Source of the DNA: Galbula dea | Taxonomy: Eukaryota; Chordata; Aves; Piciformes; Galbulidae | Direction of reading: 5' to 3' | Length of the DNA stretch: 64,000 bases | NCBI GenBank assembly: GCA_013399015.1 | Contig: VWZX01008936.1 | Coordinates: 5,035,126 to 5,099,125 of the forward strand | In this document: positions 11,858 through 25,303 of the stretch, piece by piece | How the letters are laid out: each line of letters begins with the position of its first letter | How positions within the stretch are numbered: position 1 is the stretch's first letter | Made by a program: the position numbers and the translations under genes | Notes under the pieces: model-generated | Database searches by the model: none | What the model saw: only the letters and a program-made list of their open reading frames with translations | Told to the model about the DNA's origin: nothing

Positions 11858-14391
11858 ATCCTGCTGCTTAGTTCTCTCCCTCCTGTTTAGCTCTTCCTTA
11901 GCATTCATCAAGCACTCCCCTCCTCTGCATCCCCAACCTCTTCCACTGCATAGCTGAAAGCAAAATTAAGCTAAGAATGAAACAAAATGTAAGGCACTGT
12001 CCTGCAGAAGAGACAGCCAAACTCAAATAAAGCAATCTTATTTCCTCTGCTTACTAAAAAGCATGCACTTCAGTTTGATTGACATATGGCAACTCAAAAA
12101 AGTCACCCAGGGTGGTGTTTATTGAATGACCCATGGAAGACTGAAAGCTGGCAGAAAACCAGGAAACAGGTGAGAAAACAGAAGGTTGTTCAGTACCAGC
12201 GTTATGGATTTGACAGGCAGAGGACGTAAGGATCCACTGTGTCATTCATCTTTGATAACTGAAACCAGTTTCAGCACCACTCATGACATACAGCAGCAAG
12301 TTGTATTTAAAGCAAAAGCATAAATAATTGGTAAAGAATATAAAATACAAAAAATACGATGTACTATGTTTGTGCCTCTTTAAAAATCTGCTGTGCACTA
12401 TGTTCAACAGAATTTGCATTAAAATGTCTATTTAGTACTTTTCCTACCACATATATAGCACAAGCAAAACCTTCACTTCAGAGGTTGAAAAGTTGACAGA
12501 ACTGAATAATAAATTAGCTGCACTAACTTGTCAGCAGTAAAAAAGTTAAGTTCTCAATGACAATTTTTACAAGTGAACAGGAACACCAACATTTCTCTCC
12601 TTCCCAAAACCATCATCACTATTGACAGTATATGATCATTACCACTAAAGTGATTAGCATAATATAAAAAGTGAGAATTCAAAATGAACTAGTAGAATGG
12701 TATAAATGAGTAGTGCATGTACTACCCTGTACATGGAAACAGCAATTGAATACTCTTGCAATATAGGTATTTTTTAAACAAATAAGATCTCAGGAGGTTG
12801 GAGGGAAAAGCACAAATCCAAGAGCACTTACTTTCACAGTATCTCTGACAGATGAGGCCACAAATCACAACATAACTCTTACTTTTACTTTAGGCCTGGA
12901 AATTCCTTCAAAGGTTTCTTTAAATGATTGCAAAAACCAGTGTTTGAATTATTTCTAATCATATAATATAAAATTTAGTTGTGCAACAAATTAATAAAAA
13001 TTGCTTGGAACAAAGTTCTCTTTGGTATTCTCTAGTGGAAGACTTGTAAATAAATCACTGCATTACTATTATTGACTTATAAAGTTTACAAGTTACTTAG
13101 AAAGAGTTTAACTATTCTATATATGACTATATTCATTGCAAATGTGTAATCTGATCACAGATTATTGGCATCATTCATTTTAAGCACAACAGGTTTTAGG
13201 CAAACTTGGGAAATCAGAACAAAATAAAGTATATGAAAACTTCAGATTTAATAATTTAGAAACTCCCAAACACCTAAACTTTAAAACCAGGAATCTTTAT
13301 GAATTCTAATTATAAAAACATTTAGTCCAAAAAGCAACTGTACTGCCACAGTTTTGGTTATGCTAAAGTTTCTAAGGTAGGGGAAACAGAGTTCTCCCTT
13401 TGTACCAACATTTCCAACTGTAAGCTGCTATATCATTGGCAACAAAGGGAATTAAAACCACCTCTGATTTTGCAGCACTTACATCTGCCCCTCACCATTT
13501 GCAGAAGTACACCCTTACCTTACAGCATGAAGATCAACAGAGGATCAAGGCCTGCTCCATTGACATGACTGCCTGATGTCCTAGTGTATTAATTAAGGAT
13601 AGAAGTTCAATGGAAGTTTTATCTGTGCTTTGCAGGACTAGGAGATGAAGAGATGAGGTACCAGAGGGATCAATCAACTGATTAGACAGGCTTATTCAAT
13701 GTGTGTCTGCTTTGGCAAATTACTTACACTACAAGAATGCAGAATTTTTAAATATGAAAAAAATCTTTATTATTGGATTCTCCTTTCTGTATAGAATTTG
13801 CATTTTAAGAACAGCAGAAGAAAACTGTTGTTCTAAATAACCTCTGTGAAGGCATCAAAATGCAGAAGTTGCTCTGATCAGAAATTAGACAACTGAGACA
13901 CCTTAGATCAGATGTGGCCAAGCTTCATTTTGAAGAATGTGAAAAGGAAAATGCAGCTTAAAAAGTAATAGAATGGGTGATTGTGTGCTGCCTGGATGCT
14001 TTCCCTTCCCAAAGCTGGAACAACTTCCTCTTCAAATTGTTAGCATAGCTTATTCAAAGGAAAACAACAAAAGGCCCTAGTCAGACCACATTCTAAAAAT
14101 TTATTTTTTTATTAACAGCATTTGATGAAGGCAAAAAAACAGGTTTGAAGCAGGTTAAAAGAAGTTATAAAAAGGTGTTTTAATTGCAATATTGACTGCT
14201 CTATCTTCAGGTACATTTCAGTGCCAAGGAGATTACTTGCTTTCTGGCTCTCACAGGCAAGTACAACACGCTTTCAGCAGATCAGGGCTAGCTGGAATTC
14301 TGAGAGGGACTTAACATCATGTCACAATAGAAAGTCAGAGTGTAAGGTTATCAAATCTCAGCTTCCTAGCTTTCTACCACAGCAAACCTCT

Positions 14392-14429
14392 CAATGCTAC
14401 ATTTGGAACTCAATGCCACATTTGGAACA
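14392..14429. repeat. Tandem duplication of 19 bp
   Basis: Two adjacent copies, caatgctacatttggaact and caatgccacatttggaaca, differ at two positions. They lie in intron and have no visible function. Confidence 0.85.
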
Positions 14430-16744
14430 CATACAGTTCTGATACAGGTTTAGAATCTACATTCAACAGTGGCATTTTCTGTTGTAAAATACATGTAAAT
14501 ATTGGAGGTTTTAGCTGAATCATGAATTTAGTGTTTTGATATTCTTTTCTAAACATTTAGAAATATTAATAATCCTACATTTATATAAATTCATATGAGG
14601 TGATCTCAGCATGTTTGTCTTCATTTGAGTTCTATTTTCATTTCTGTTAGCTGTTTGTACACAGAAAGACAAATTTCTGAATGTTGCACAGTATAAATAT
14701 AATTAGGACATCATTAGATTATGCTACTAGTTTAAAGTAACATGCATATGACTTTACCCATCATGAAAGACATTGGATTCAGTTATATGAAATTCTGTGA
14801 TTTGTGCCTCACTGTTATTAGCAATGAAAAATGCTGAACTGACTCTAATTCAGTCTTTAGGACATAAGATCATTTCAGCTGAGCACTAGTACACAGAGTT
14901 GAAGGTTTTGACAGTGAAAAGTAAAATCCAGTCACCCAATTTCTATGTTACCAATAATTGAACATAACCTTTTCAACAGGCTTAGATTTGTGTTTTGGGA
15001 TATTAGGTGACCTGAAAAGACACACCAAATAGCTGCTGTATACAAGAATATACATGGCATTTTGCCAGGTACTTACACATCAAGTAAGAGCCAACTAGTC
15101 ACTGAACCTTAATCTCTAGCTACCATTTTTTGATTCTGTAGACCCTTCTCCTAAGAGTCCAGGAGATCTGCACATTTGAGTAGTGTATTCTCAAAAACTC
15201 TGAAGTCCCTTCATAAAATATCAGAAGTACTCTTTAACTTCTTCCAGACTTTCAGTGACAGAAAATGCATAGCTAGTATGCAGAGATACGATGTGATGAC
15301 TTGTTTTTGGTGTAATTACTCAGATTACTTTGACCTGCAGGTGACAGAACTTGTGGGAGATATTTTCTTGCAGTACCAGTTCTGGTTTTGCTAGGATATC
15401 GTGAAATTAGAATAGCAATAACCTCCCCTGCCACAGCCACACATGCACAAACACTGTGGAACTTTGAAACTTCACACTACTGAGATATAAGCACCTGAAA
15501 ACAGTCCCAGTTTTACATTTCAGAACTTAGTAATTTCTCTTAAACCAAAGAAGTAAGTGAAAAAGAAAGGACCACAACATTTTGCTTCTCTAGTGTTTAT
15601 GATGTTCATGCACTGATCACTATATTTCTCTGACTGCATGGTCCAGAGTCAGCTTACAAGTGTTTTCATATCTTTGTTTTGAGTTGTCCCATGCATCAGT
15701 GCCAAGCAATTAAAACACACTTTTCACTTCAGAAGCTAATAACCACTTCTCACTAAGCAATTGTCTTAGTTATCACAGCTGGAGTGAAAAAATGTGCTAA
15801 CTGAATCCATTATTTTCTGTTTCAGAGGAAGTGCTCATATGCCCAGTTCAGTGATAAAAGCTAAGCTGCCCTCTTTCACAAGTCATTTTCAAAAAGGAAT
15901 CAAGATTTAGATCCCCTCAGACTAACAGATTTAAGGTCTGGACAAGAAGTTGAAAAACAAAGTTATTTAATACCATAGATGTAGTCAAATGCTAGCAGTA
16001 GGAAAAAATGTCTCCAAAAGCTGATCAAGTTAAGCTGCACTTAACTGCTAGCAACATCAACTAGACCACCTTACATGCACAGTCAAAGAGGATGAATGAC
16101 TCCAAAATTGTTTCAGTTAAGCATATTCCTAAGATACTGATTTGTAAAACAGGTATGTAGAAAAATTTAAAATGGCCTGTACTTTGGAGGGTTTTTATTG
16201 TTGCTTTGGGTTATATTTATTTATTTTTGAGTTAGAGGGAATTTATGAGAAGTAGATTTTTATTATTTCATGTATGCCTCTAAAAACTGGAAACAACATT
16301 CAAATGGTTCAAGTTATTTGCCTACCAATGACCACTAGGATGAGGTATGGAAACCTGGTCAAAAGTATACTGAAATACGGTTAGGAAAATGACAAGAAAG
16401 CATTGTATATAGACTCTACATTATATCACAATACATGAAAGAAATAGCTTCCTCTTTAAAATGTTTCTCAAAGGAAGACAAAACTCTTCCAGCTACAGTA
16501 GCTATTTGAAACAAAGAGCTACGACTGATAATTCTTCTGAAGGCTTATAGACAGATACCATCTTTAGGTACTTTCAGTCTTCATTATTCAATACTAGTGT
16601 CTCAGTACAGAAATGATGATTCAGATTTTTCAGGAGTTTAAATTCTTCCTCTTTCTCTTCCCATCTGCACACACTGCACCCTGTTGCACCAAAACATGCA
16701 TTTTCTCAGTGTGGAATTCTGCGTGCAAGTCTTAGCCCCTGAAA

Positions 16745-16778
16745 GAGTTCTCCCAGAAAGGGAGTTCTCCCAGAAAGG
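16745..16778. repeat. Perfect tandem duplication of 17 bp
   Basis: The unit gagttctcccagaaagg occurs twice with no mismatch and no gap. It lies in intron about 320 bp 5' of the large CR1 copy. It is probably a recent slippage event. Confidence 0.9.
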
Positions 16779-17099
16779 TCCAAAAGAAAAAAAATTCCAA
16801 CAACCACTAACCCAGAAACAGCACAAATTCTGCAAACTGCTATGCAGAAATTACACTGTTACACACCTGCCTGAAATTTTAGCAAGAGAAGTCCTTTGTC
16901 ACATACAAGAGTGCTCTAACAGAGTCCAGTTTCAGCTTGCTGTCTTCAAATATTGGGAATGTAAATGCACACTGGCATTTTCAGAAGACTATTGCACTTG
17001 CTCAGAATTCATTCTGATTTCCAACAGATTCAAAGATTTCATAAAACATTCATATCTTTAAATAATCTATATATTTTTAATCTATTTTCTGTTTGTCTT

Positions 17100-18063
17100 A
17101 GCTATGTATCTCACATCTGCTGTAACAAGTGGTGTCCCTCAGGGGTCCATACTGGCACCAGTGCTGTTCAATATCTTCAGGAACGACACTGACAGTAGGA
17201 TTCAGTGCAACCTCAGCAAATTTGCAGACAATACCAAGCTGGACTGGTGCCACTGACACGCAGAGGGATGAGATGCCATCCAGAGGGACCTGGACGAGGT
17301 TAAGAAGTGGGCCTGTTGGAACCCCATGAGGTTCAGTAATGCCAAATGCAAGATCCTGCACATGGGTAGGGGCAATCCTCGATACCCATACAAGTTGGGA
17401 GATGATGTGATTGAGACCAGCCCTGGAGAGAGGGACCTGGAGGTAGTGGTAGATGAAAAAGTTGACATAAGCCAACAATGTGTGCTCGCAGCCCAGACGG
17501 CTAACTGAATCCTGGGCTGCATCAACAGAAGCATGGCCGCTAGCCCTCTGCTCTGGAGAGACCCACCCCTCCTGGAGTACTGCATCCAGGTCTGGAGGCC
17601 ACAAAAAAAAAAAAAAAAAAAAAGGAGAAGAGTTTGAACACCTCTCCTACAAGGAAAGGCTGAGAGAGTTGGAGTTGTTCAGCCTGGAGAAGAAAAGGCC
17701 CTGGGGAGACCTTATTGTGGCCTATCAGTACTTAAAGGGAGCCTGTAAGAAAGTTGGAGAGAGTCTTTTTAGTAAGGTCTTTTGTGATAGGATGAGGGGT
17801 ATTGGCTTTAAACTAAAGGAGAGGAGATTTAGTCCTGCTATAAGGAGGATATTTTTCACACCAAGGGTGGTGAAGCACTGGAACAGGTTGCCAGAGAGGT
17901 GGTGGATGTCCCATTCCAGGAAACATTCTAAGCCAGGCTAGACAGGGCTCTGCACAACCTGGTCTAGTTATAGGTGTCCCCGCTCATAGCAGGGAGGTTG
18001 AACTACATGACCTCTAATAAAGGTCCCTTCAAACTCTAACCTTTCCACAATTCTATAATTTTA
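17100..18063 (+). mobile_element. CR1 LINE, 5'-truncated copy with degenerate RT end, 3' domain and 3' UTR
   Basis: This is the longest transposon copy in the window. It enters within reverse transcriptase: the plus strand reads TSGVPQGSILAPVLFNIF, then SKFADNTKLD, where the catalytic FADD box has become FADN. It continues with ILHMGRGNP, ERDLEVVVDEKVDISQQCVL, a stop codon near 17507, a 21-A run at 17603-17623, and then EHLSYKERLRELELFSLEKK and RVVKHWNRLPER. The 3' UTR ends with the CR1 block ACATGACCTCTAATAAAGGT followed by CCCTTCAAACTC and decayed octamers (ATTCTATA, ATTTTATA). These motifs are standard for bird CR1. The copy is dead: 5' truncation, a changed catalytic residue, stops and frameshifts. 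Open frames at 17098-17604 on the opposite strand are shadows. It is antisense to SRBD1. The 5' boundary is approximate. Confidence 0.95.
17603..17623 (+). repeat. A21 homopolymer inside the CR1 copy
   Basis: Twenty-one consecutive A lie inside the CR1 coding region, far from its 3' end. They sit where complete CR1 copies carry the segment between the HLEYC.Q.W block and the EHLSY.ERL block; here about 60 bp of that segment appears missing. The run probably grew from an A-rich codon stretch (GGCCACAAAG in related copies) at a small deletion. This explanation is an inference. Confidence 0.8.
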
Positions 18064-21000
18064 TAACTGGAAAGAAAAAAAGACAAAAAAAACATTCAAG
18101 AAAAAAAAGCCATTCTGAAAGATCTCTCTAAAATTCAGGATGCAGACACTCAAGAGATAGAAGCCTTAGCACACTCCTTCCCAAAGCTCTGAAAAACTAA
18201 ACCCCACAACACATTAAGATATGTCATTTACTTAGGACACTGACTTTTCAGAAAAGATTACAGAGGAAGCATAGTGGCTCACAAAATACAGCAGGGAAAT
18301 TATATGGTAACCTAGTAATAGCAACATAAGATCAGATCTCAGGAAGCAACAAAACAGAGTCTAATGATGTGTACACAGAGGAAAGGAATGGTATGAAAAT
18401 AAAAGAGTGTGGACACACCATTCTGCACGCACTTCAGGAGAAAATCTGCACCATTATCCCTCTTACCACACTTTTAAGTGTTTTCAGCAACATACCTGGG
18501 TTCTTTAACAACACTGCTCAGAGTGAAGTACTTCTAACAATAGCCCTCAGGTAGGTAAGGGAAAGCTATGGCAAAACCAGTTATGGCTGAGAGATCCCTA
18601 ACATACTCATTCATCTTAACAAACACATAACATTCATCAACACAAGTTTACTACACCACCATAGAGAGAAGCAGTTGCAGAGACAGAAGACAGTAGGCAA
18701 GTCTGCCAATTTACACTATCTCAGAAGACCAGACTGAGAATGTGTTCAGGGATGCTGCTTTAGAACTGCCTTAATAATGAGTAAAAGTAGTGTCTCACTA
18801 CCATTTAGGAATAAATGGGACTGGTCACTAATATAAACCGCTTCCACCAAGAGACAGAAATCTAGAAGGACATAATAGAAATAACATTTCCTTAACTTCA
18901 CCCCTCCAGTTCAGTAATATATAATTCCTTCCCTCAGTCAAAGTAAAATAAAATGAAGTATGACTATACAGGAGAAATAAAGGGTGGGGTAAAAAATGCC
19001 CAAACAGACAGGAAAAGTTTTAACACTTACAAAGAATGTCCACATTATAAGACCACCTAATTTGAGGTTTTGTGATGTCTAAAGATACTTTTAAAAATAA
19101 AAAAAGAAAAAGGACACCATATGAAATGCACATGTGCATTTTTGAAAATTTACCACAGAATGCTGAAGGAATACCAGAAAAAGTTACCATTACATACGTA
19201 ATAAAAGAAAATATCAATTTTAAGTGTTTAGTCATATTGCTGGAAGACTCCAAGAAAAATGCAATGTGTTTTACTCTGCATGGAAGAGTATGAAGCAGCA
19301 GCACATGACTGACTTAGTCTTTCCTGCTCTTTGTATTCTCCTACCCATTTTTAAACAAAGAACATTCATTTGCAATCAATAACACACGAAGAGAATGTTT
19401 TCCTATAGAAAATGACATGGAAGACAGCACATCAAAATGGTAAGCACCTTTCAGTGCATCCAACAGGACAGTAGCTATTTACTTGTACCCCTTGCACTTC
19501 CGAGTGCAGTTCAAGGTGCACGTGCTGTCCTCTGCATTTCGCACAGTTTGGGTCAGACTTCAGAACAGCTCAGCTTTCCTTTGAAACACTGCCATGTTTG
19601 GTCTGTTTAAGAATGCAATCTGCTTGCCCTTAGGGCTTGATAGAGTGAAAGGGCAAAATCTTGTCTCCACTTAAAGCCAGTGGGCAGTTTGCCATTTAAT
19701 TCAATTGGTCTAGTATTTCACAGTGATCGTGAGGGTATATCAAGAAGTTTGTACCTGTGTATTCTGCTTTTGCTTGGAGAAGCAGCAGGGGCACATATTG
19801 CTTTTTAACTGTAACATCTGGATGGCAACTAGGAACGCTTTCATTTTTACTTTGAAAGCTCACATGAAGCTCACAAGCATTCACTCAAAATTACAGGAGA
19901 GACCTGTAAACATTGGTTCATCAACATAAAATATACCTTCTAATTGGTACTCAAAATTAATTTTAAAATTTAGAAAGTGCAGAATGGGCATCTCAGAAAG
20001 TGTTCACTGTGGCTTAGCCTAGATCATTTACAGGATCCAGCGAATCACTTTATTTCGCTGCAAGAACACAGTTTTTAATATGGGCATATTGCAAATAAAT
20101 TAGGAGACATTTGTACAGATAGCATAAGGAGGATGTATTTTACATTACCATCTCAGCATCCTAAACAAACTACAGTGGGAGTCAGATGAGTGTAATCAGT
20201 TTATGTGTCCCCATGGGTAGGTGATACACAAATCTGTACAGAAGGTTTTACAAAAGCAATAGCCAGCTAAGACAATCAGAAATTCTAACTATGATGTACA
20301 AAAAAATTTTTTTTAATCTATCAGCAGCTCAGCAATGCACAATCACCTGTAATCAATGACTCTCTTATTTATCTCCTCATAAAACAATATTCAAATGCTC
20401 CCTCATACAAGTCACAAGAATGTACCAGACTGTACAGTTACCCTGCAGAAACCCCCAAATATTTCTCATGTTTTACTTCTCACAATCCAGTAAAATGACA
20501 GTAGACATCAGTGATGGATACTGGGATGCTTGAATCTCTGCTTTTTTCAGTTCCCTTATGTAAATAGTAATCTGTTTCAAAGTTAAAAAAACTCCTTGTC
20601 AGCTAATGTATATGGGTACTTTTATATCCTTATTTAGAAGCTTGGCAAGAAAAGCAGAGGGTAACTGATTTTGCATCATGTCTATCTTTCCTACTCTAAC
20701 ATTCTGGCATAATATTAAAGACCAACTCAGTAACGATGAGGGCAGAATAACTGTGTTATAAAATGCTTTCTCAGTTTTGGACTAGAAATTATATCAGTAA
20801 TCATTGCTCAGAAAATCTGTTAACACCATAAGCTTGCCCTCATGCCCAAAACATCAAAAATAAACAGTAGTAAAGACTGCAGATAGTCACTTTTACCTTA
20901 AGACAGACAGTATAGTACTTGCACAATCATTAAAAAAAATTTTCCAATTTTTTCATCATGTAAAAGGAAAATCCATTCCCTTACTCAAATTATGGAAACA

Positions 21001-21130
21001 CAACTTAGCAGAACCTGCTAGCCCAGGAGAGGGAAAAAGGAGAATGCTAGCTAATCCAGTTACTGAGAGAGAAGATACCAGGATGAGTACCTATCAGGTC
21101 AGGTTCAAAAACACATCAGAAGCACCACTG

Positions 21131-21159
21131 TTTAAAAAAAACAGAAAAAAAAAAAAAAG
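21131..21159. repeat. A-rich run
   Basis: A run of A interrupted by single C and G bases (tttaaaaaaaacagaaaaaa and on to about 21159). I see no retrotransposed sequence attached upstream that would make it a recognisable poly(A) tail. Confidence 0.6.
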
Positions 21160-24100
21160 AGCTCATGCTCCCTGTGCTGAGTAGCACTATTAAATTCAGA
21201 TGCAGGGTTCTGTTTAGGTTGGACAGGCCCCAACAGTAGAACAAAGTCAGTCTGTCTTAGTACCATAACCAAATTCTACAAGTTAACAACTTTTCATGAA
21301 AAGCTGCCATTTCAAAATGTCAATCAAACCTGAATATAAGTGGGAACTCCTGCAGAAATAACCAGCTGCAGGTTTGAAAAACATTTTTCACTGAAAGTGG
21401 AAACACAAAAGATGTTTGAATGAGATCTCTTTTCATTCCTGTAACAGTAGACGGTCATTTTCACAACATCAAGGACAAAAACACAAGACAAAATTGCAAA
21501 TAACGTCTTGAAAGAACCATTTGCAGGGGTGATGAATGATTCAAGTTACAAATGACAGAATTATTGGCAAATGGAAACTCATTAATATGAAAAAGCTTCT
21601 CTTATAAGATTGCAGTTTGTCTTCACTTTTTCTTATTGTATCTAAATGATTAGGTTGTATGTATTAATTTCAACCCGTGTTTAATATTCACTTAATCATC
21701 TTGAGGCAGCAGCTTGTACTGCTGAGTGCATCTGAGTGCAATGAAAATAGTATGTCTTTATGGGGTTTCAGGTGTTTATTAAACAAAAGAAACAGTAACA
21801 GTTAATCAAAATGCACATTATAAATGTTAACTTTTTTTTCCTGTTAGAATCTGCCCACTGAACAAATTCACATTTTCTAAGTCACAGTTACTCAATAAAC
21901 TAAGGGGAAAATACTATTTATGCAAATGTATACTATGATACGGAAAAAAAGCCTACCAACATTGCTTTGGCCACATTCTCCTTTCTAAAGAATATAGCAG
22001 GAACAAAGCTATTTTTTAATACTCTCTGAAAAATGTATACTGCCTCTGAAAATGAGTTTGTTCTCCAAATACCAACTTCATCAATTTCTTATTCAGCAAT
22101 CGGACTGATGAGGCAGTGATTTATTTCACGAATCTCTACATTCAATGCCATGAAACAAATTCAGCCACTAGGGAGACTTAATGAAGAGTTATACTAATAC
22201 TGGAAAATTATTCTCCCCCTCAAAAGACAACACTTGTACTGTAAGTACCAACTTTCATTATGCAATTTTCTTATTGTGAGTAAATAATAATAAGCAGCAC
22301 AGAAGAACAACTCAGCATGTCTGTATGTTTAGAGCATTAACATTCACATACTGCGTGAAACATTCACATCCTTCCCAGCATGAGTATCACTGGCTACGAT
22401 CATCACACGAACAGGATCACATTATTTTGAATGACACCACCTTTTTCTTAAGTTACCCTTTTCAGAGTGAAAACACATTTGAGTAACATAAATTCACAAA
22501 ATTGAATGAGATGAAGCAGTACAGTTATATTAACTATAACTGAACTTATTTAAGACTTAAAAGTCTGAGGAGTTATCAAAGTTGGGAAATAATTCAGCAG
22601 AGTTCGCTAAAAACTAAGATGCCACATAACATAAAATTTAAACTCATCACTCTAGCCTCTCTGTACTGAGATATCAGTTACATCATCCAGTTCCACACTG
22701 TAGCACTCTTTTCTGCAGTGTACATTGACTTCTGATATCCAAAAATCTCAATCTTCCTATCAAGCTCCACTTCTCCAGCCGCAGCCTGCAGCACCCTAGC
22801 AAAGTTACCTGAGATTTTTCTTCTTACACTCATACTTCACTGCAGTAGAATCACAGCAGAAGTTTATCAGTAATTCTCCCAACAAAAAGACAAAAACATA
22901 GGGAGATTTTTCATCACTAGTTCATAATGCTGTATGACCAGCACTTGCTTTTAAGTAAGCTGGAGTATATACAGTCTGCTCTGAGGTTTTGGGGATGAAT
23001 AATCAGCTGTACTGAGAAATACTTGAAGTAAGATTAACTTGACCATAAAATGTTGCTACCAAGCTATTTAAATAACTGAGACAGAAAGAAAAGCAAAGAA
23101 GAAGAAACAAACTGTGCCAAACCTAGTGCCCTCAGCAAGCAGAGTGGGTTTTTTGAACATCCTCAAAAGCATAAAGTTTCCTATTTACTTCAGGAAACAG
23201 CTTACAAGTCAAAATGTTCTACAGGTTCCTTCATTTTGTTTTGTTTCAAGCTGCCAATTGTTAGTCAAGACTACTATTCATTTTACAGGAGTGTTAAGAA
23301 TGCAAATGGTTAACAGTAGTATAAACTATATACTTGGTTTAAGTTTGAATGTCTAAAACTATTACACATTGCATTCATCTGCATTCCCTGTTTATGGGAA
23401 TGAAATATGTAGTTATTTGAAGTCCACAATATGTATACTGTGTTTGTAATAACTGCAGATTTTACAAGCACATTATTCTTTCCATTAGGATTAAAACCTC
23501 ACCGAATAGCAATTTGTGAAAGAATTCTAGCAGGGCCCTGAGCCCAGAACTCTGACCTCTGATGAGATGCTTGGCAGCAACAAACTCTAGGTCTAAGCAA
23601 AACATCTGGTTTGAGTTAGACTTCCTGAAAAAATAGCCCCTGTACTGGGGAAACTGGTATTCACTCAGCTTTGTCTATACACTTTGACTGACTTCAGCAC
23701 TGTTGCGGGGGGGAGAGGGGAGCTTTGCCAGAATGCACGTCAATCACCGTAGACTTCTTGGTGGCCTCCAAAGAGCTAGGCACTTACATTAGGAGACACT
23801 GTAAGCATTTGTTCATGCTTCTTGGGCTTTTTCCTATTGTAGTTCATAGCACAATGTTTTTTTCAGACATAGTGCCAACTTTGAATTATCTAATCCAAAC
23901 CTACAGTCGAGCTCAAAATATAAATTTTGCCTCAAGAAATAGTTTCCTGCAGATTTTTTTTTTTAAAACAAAAATTATTTTAACTTCATTCCTCTTGCAA
24001 ATTTAGACAATCACTGTCATCATAAAATGAATGGGCATATTCCCAAAAGAAACACAAACTCCAACTGCCAAGAAATCTGTAAGAATAGCAACAGCTTTTG

Positions 24101-24342
24101 GTTGGTTCGCAAAATTTTTGCGCACAACATCATTTTTACATCCATTACATAGATAACAGTGCCACAGGAGGGTAACTGGAACAGGAATGCTGATACACTG
24201 GAGCAAGGTGTCCTGAGCCTGCTGCTTGTAAGGGTAAGCAGCACAAGCTCCTGCAGAAAAGGATAAGAAGAGGACAGAACTGATGCTTGTTTCTCGTTTT
24301 CCTGAGCTGGAAGGTACATTGTACCACAGAGCAGGTGAAAAT

Positions 24343-24425
24343 GAAGACGTGAACAGCTTCTGCAGCCTCGGCAAGAGCTGCACGTTGTTAAAGTTGATCG
24401 CCCAGGTAAGGAAGACGTGAACAGC
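24343..24425. repeat. Direct repeat of 15 bp at 68-bp offset
   Basis: The word gaagacgtgaacagc occurs at 24343-24357 and 24411-24425. It lies inside the GC-richer island that carries the 163-codon minus-strand open frame. The offset is not a multiple of three, so the two copies are read in different frames. Confidence 0.75.
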
Positions 24426-25280
24426 ATGCTGTTGTAGGTAGGATGTAGCTTCAGTAACATACATGACTGTCAAGAAGTACATGGCAAAACTCAAGTTCGC
24501 CAGACTGATGTTTTCTTTGCAGGAGATTTTGTATTTTTAAGTACCATACTGAAGCTTTTTGAAAGTAATTAAGCCCTAATAATGAAACATCCAGCAATAC
24601 CTACTAAGACCTGTCACATCAACAGATACACACAGTGGCATTAACTGTCTACAGATCAGCAGATACAGAATTTAATGGCAATCTCAGTCAACACATTCAT
24701 CAATGTTGCAAACACACACATCTGTGTATAAAAGACTGTACAAGAGATGTCTGATAATATTTAACTATACACAGCTTTGCTATGTACAGATGAAGTTACC
24801 TTTGTTGTTGCTATTAGTAAGACCTAGTTGTATTAGTGGAATACTTTTCTGTATACTCTCTACTTGATAAAAGTGTGCTGTTGTAAAAAAAGCCTCTGGA
24901 AAGGTATTTTCTTCTACCTACTGCTCTGTTTTACATAAGCCTGCCACACAATTGTATATTGTCAAAGTATTCATAGTTTATTTTCTTCCTGTGATTGCTA
25001 ACGCAATAATATTTTCACACTTGAGCTAGCAGCAACTTTACACTGGAATTAAATGTAAATTTCTACTTTCCACCCCCAAAATTCTAAATTAAATGCTGCT
25101 GATATCGACCCCCTGCATTCAGGCAAAACACAGCCACCAATGCACAAAGGGACATTTATCAACTAAGCCTCACTTGTTTGAACCACAACACTGCGTCACT
25201 CGAGCTTCAGCTGGGAGACTTAAATAAATAAAAATAAGCCAGAGTAATAAACACCATGTTTTATGGAGCTGCACAGGAGG

Positions 25281-25303
25281 GAAAAAAAAAAAAGAAAAAA
25301 AAA
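25281..25303. repeat. A-rich run
   Basis: An imperfect A/G-rich run after ggagggaaaaaaaaaaaaga. It could be a decayed poly(A) tail, but no attached element was recognised. Confidence 0.6.

Noticed and set aside
16684..17061. 125-codon plus-strand open frame just upstream of the CR1 copy, considered as more CR1 coding sequence
   Set aside because: No CR1 reverse transcriptase motifs appear before about 17100, and the frame contains the 17-bp duplication; not CR1.
17098..17604. 168-codon minus-strand open frame
   Set aside because: It is the antisense shadow of the CR1 reverse transcriptase and downstream region, which carries the family motifs on the plus strand.
17480..17941. 153-codon plus-strand open frame as a host gene
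   Set aside because: It is CR1 C-terminal sequence (EHLSYKERL, RVVKHWNRLPER) fused by chance across the A21 run.
24721..24800. Short CA-rich run and nearby frames as a microsatellite or gene
   Set aside because: Only about five CA units, too short to list as a microsatellite; nothing else there.
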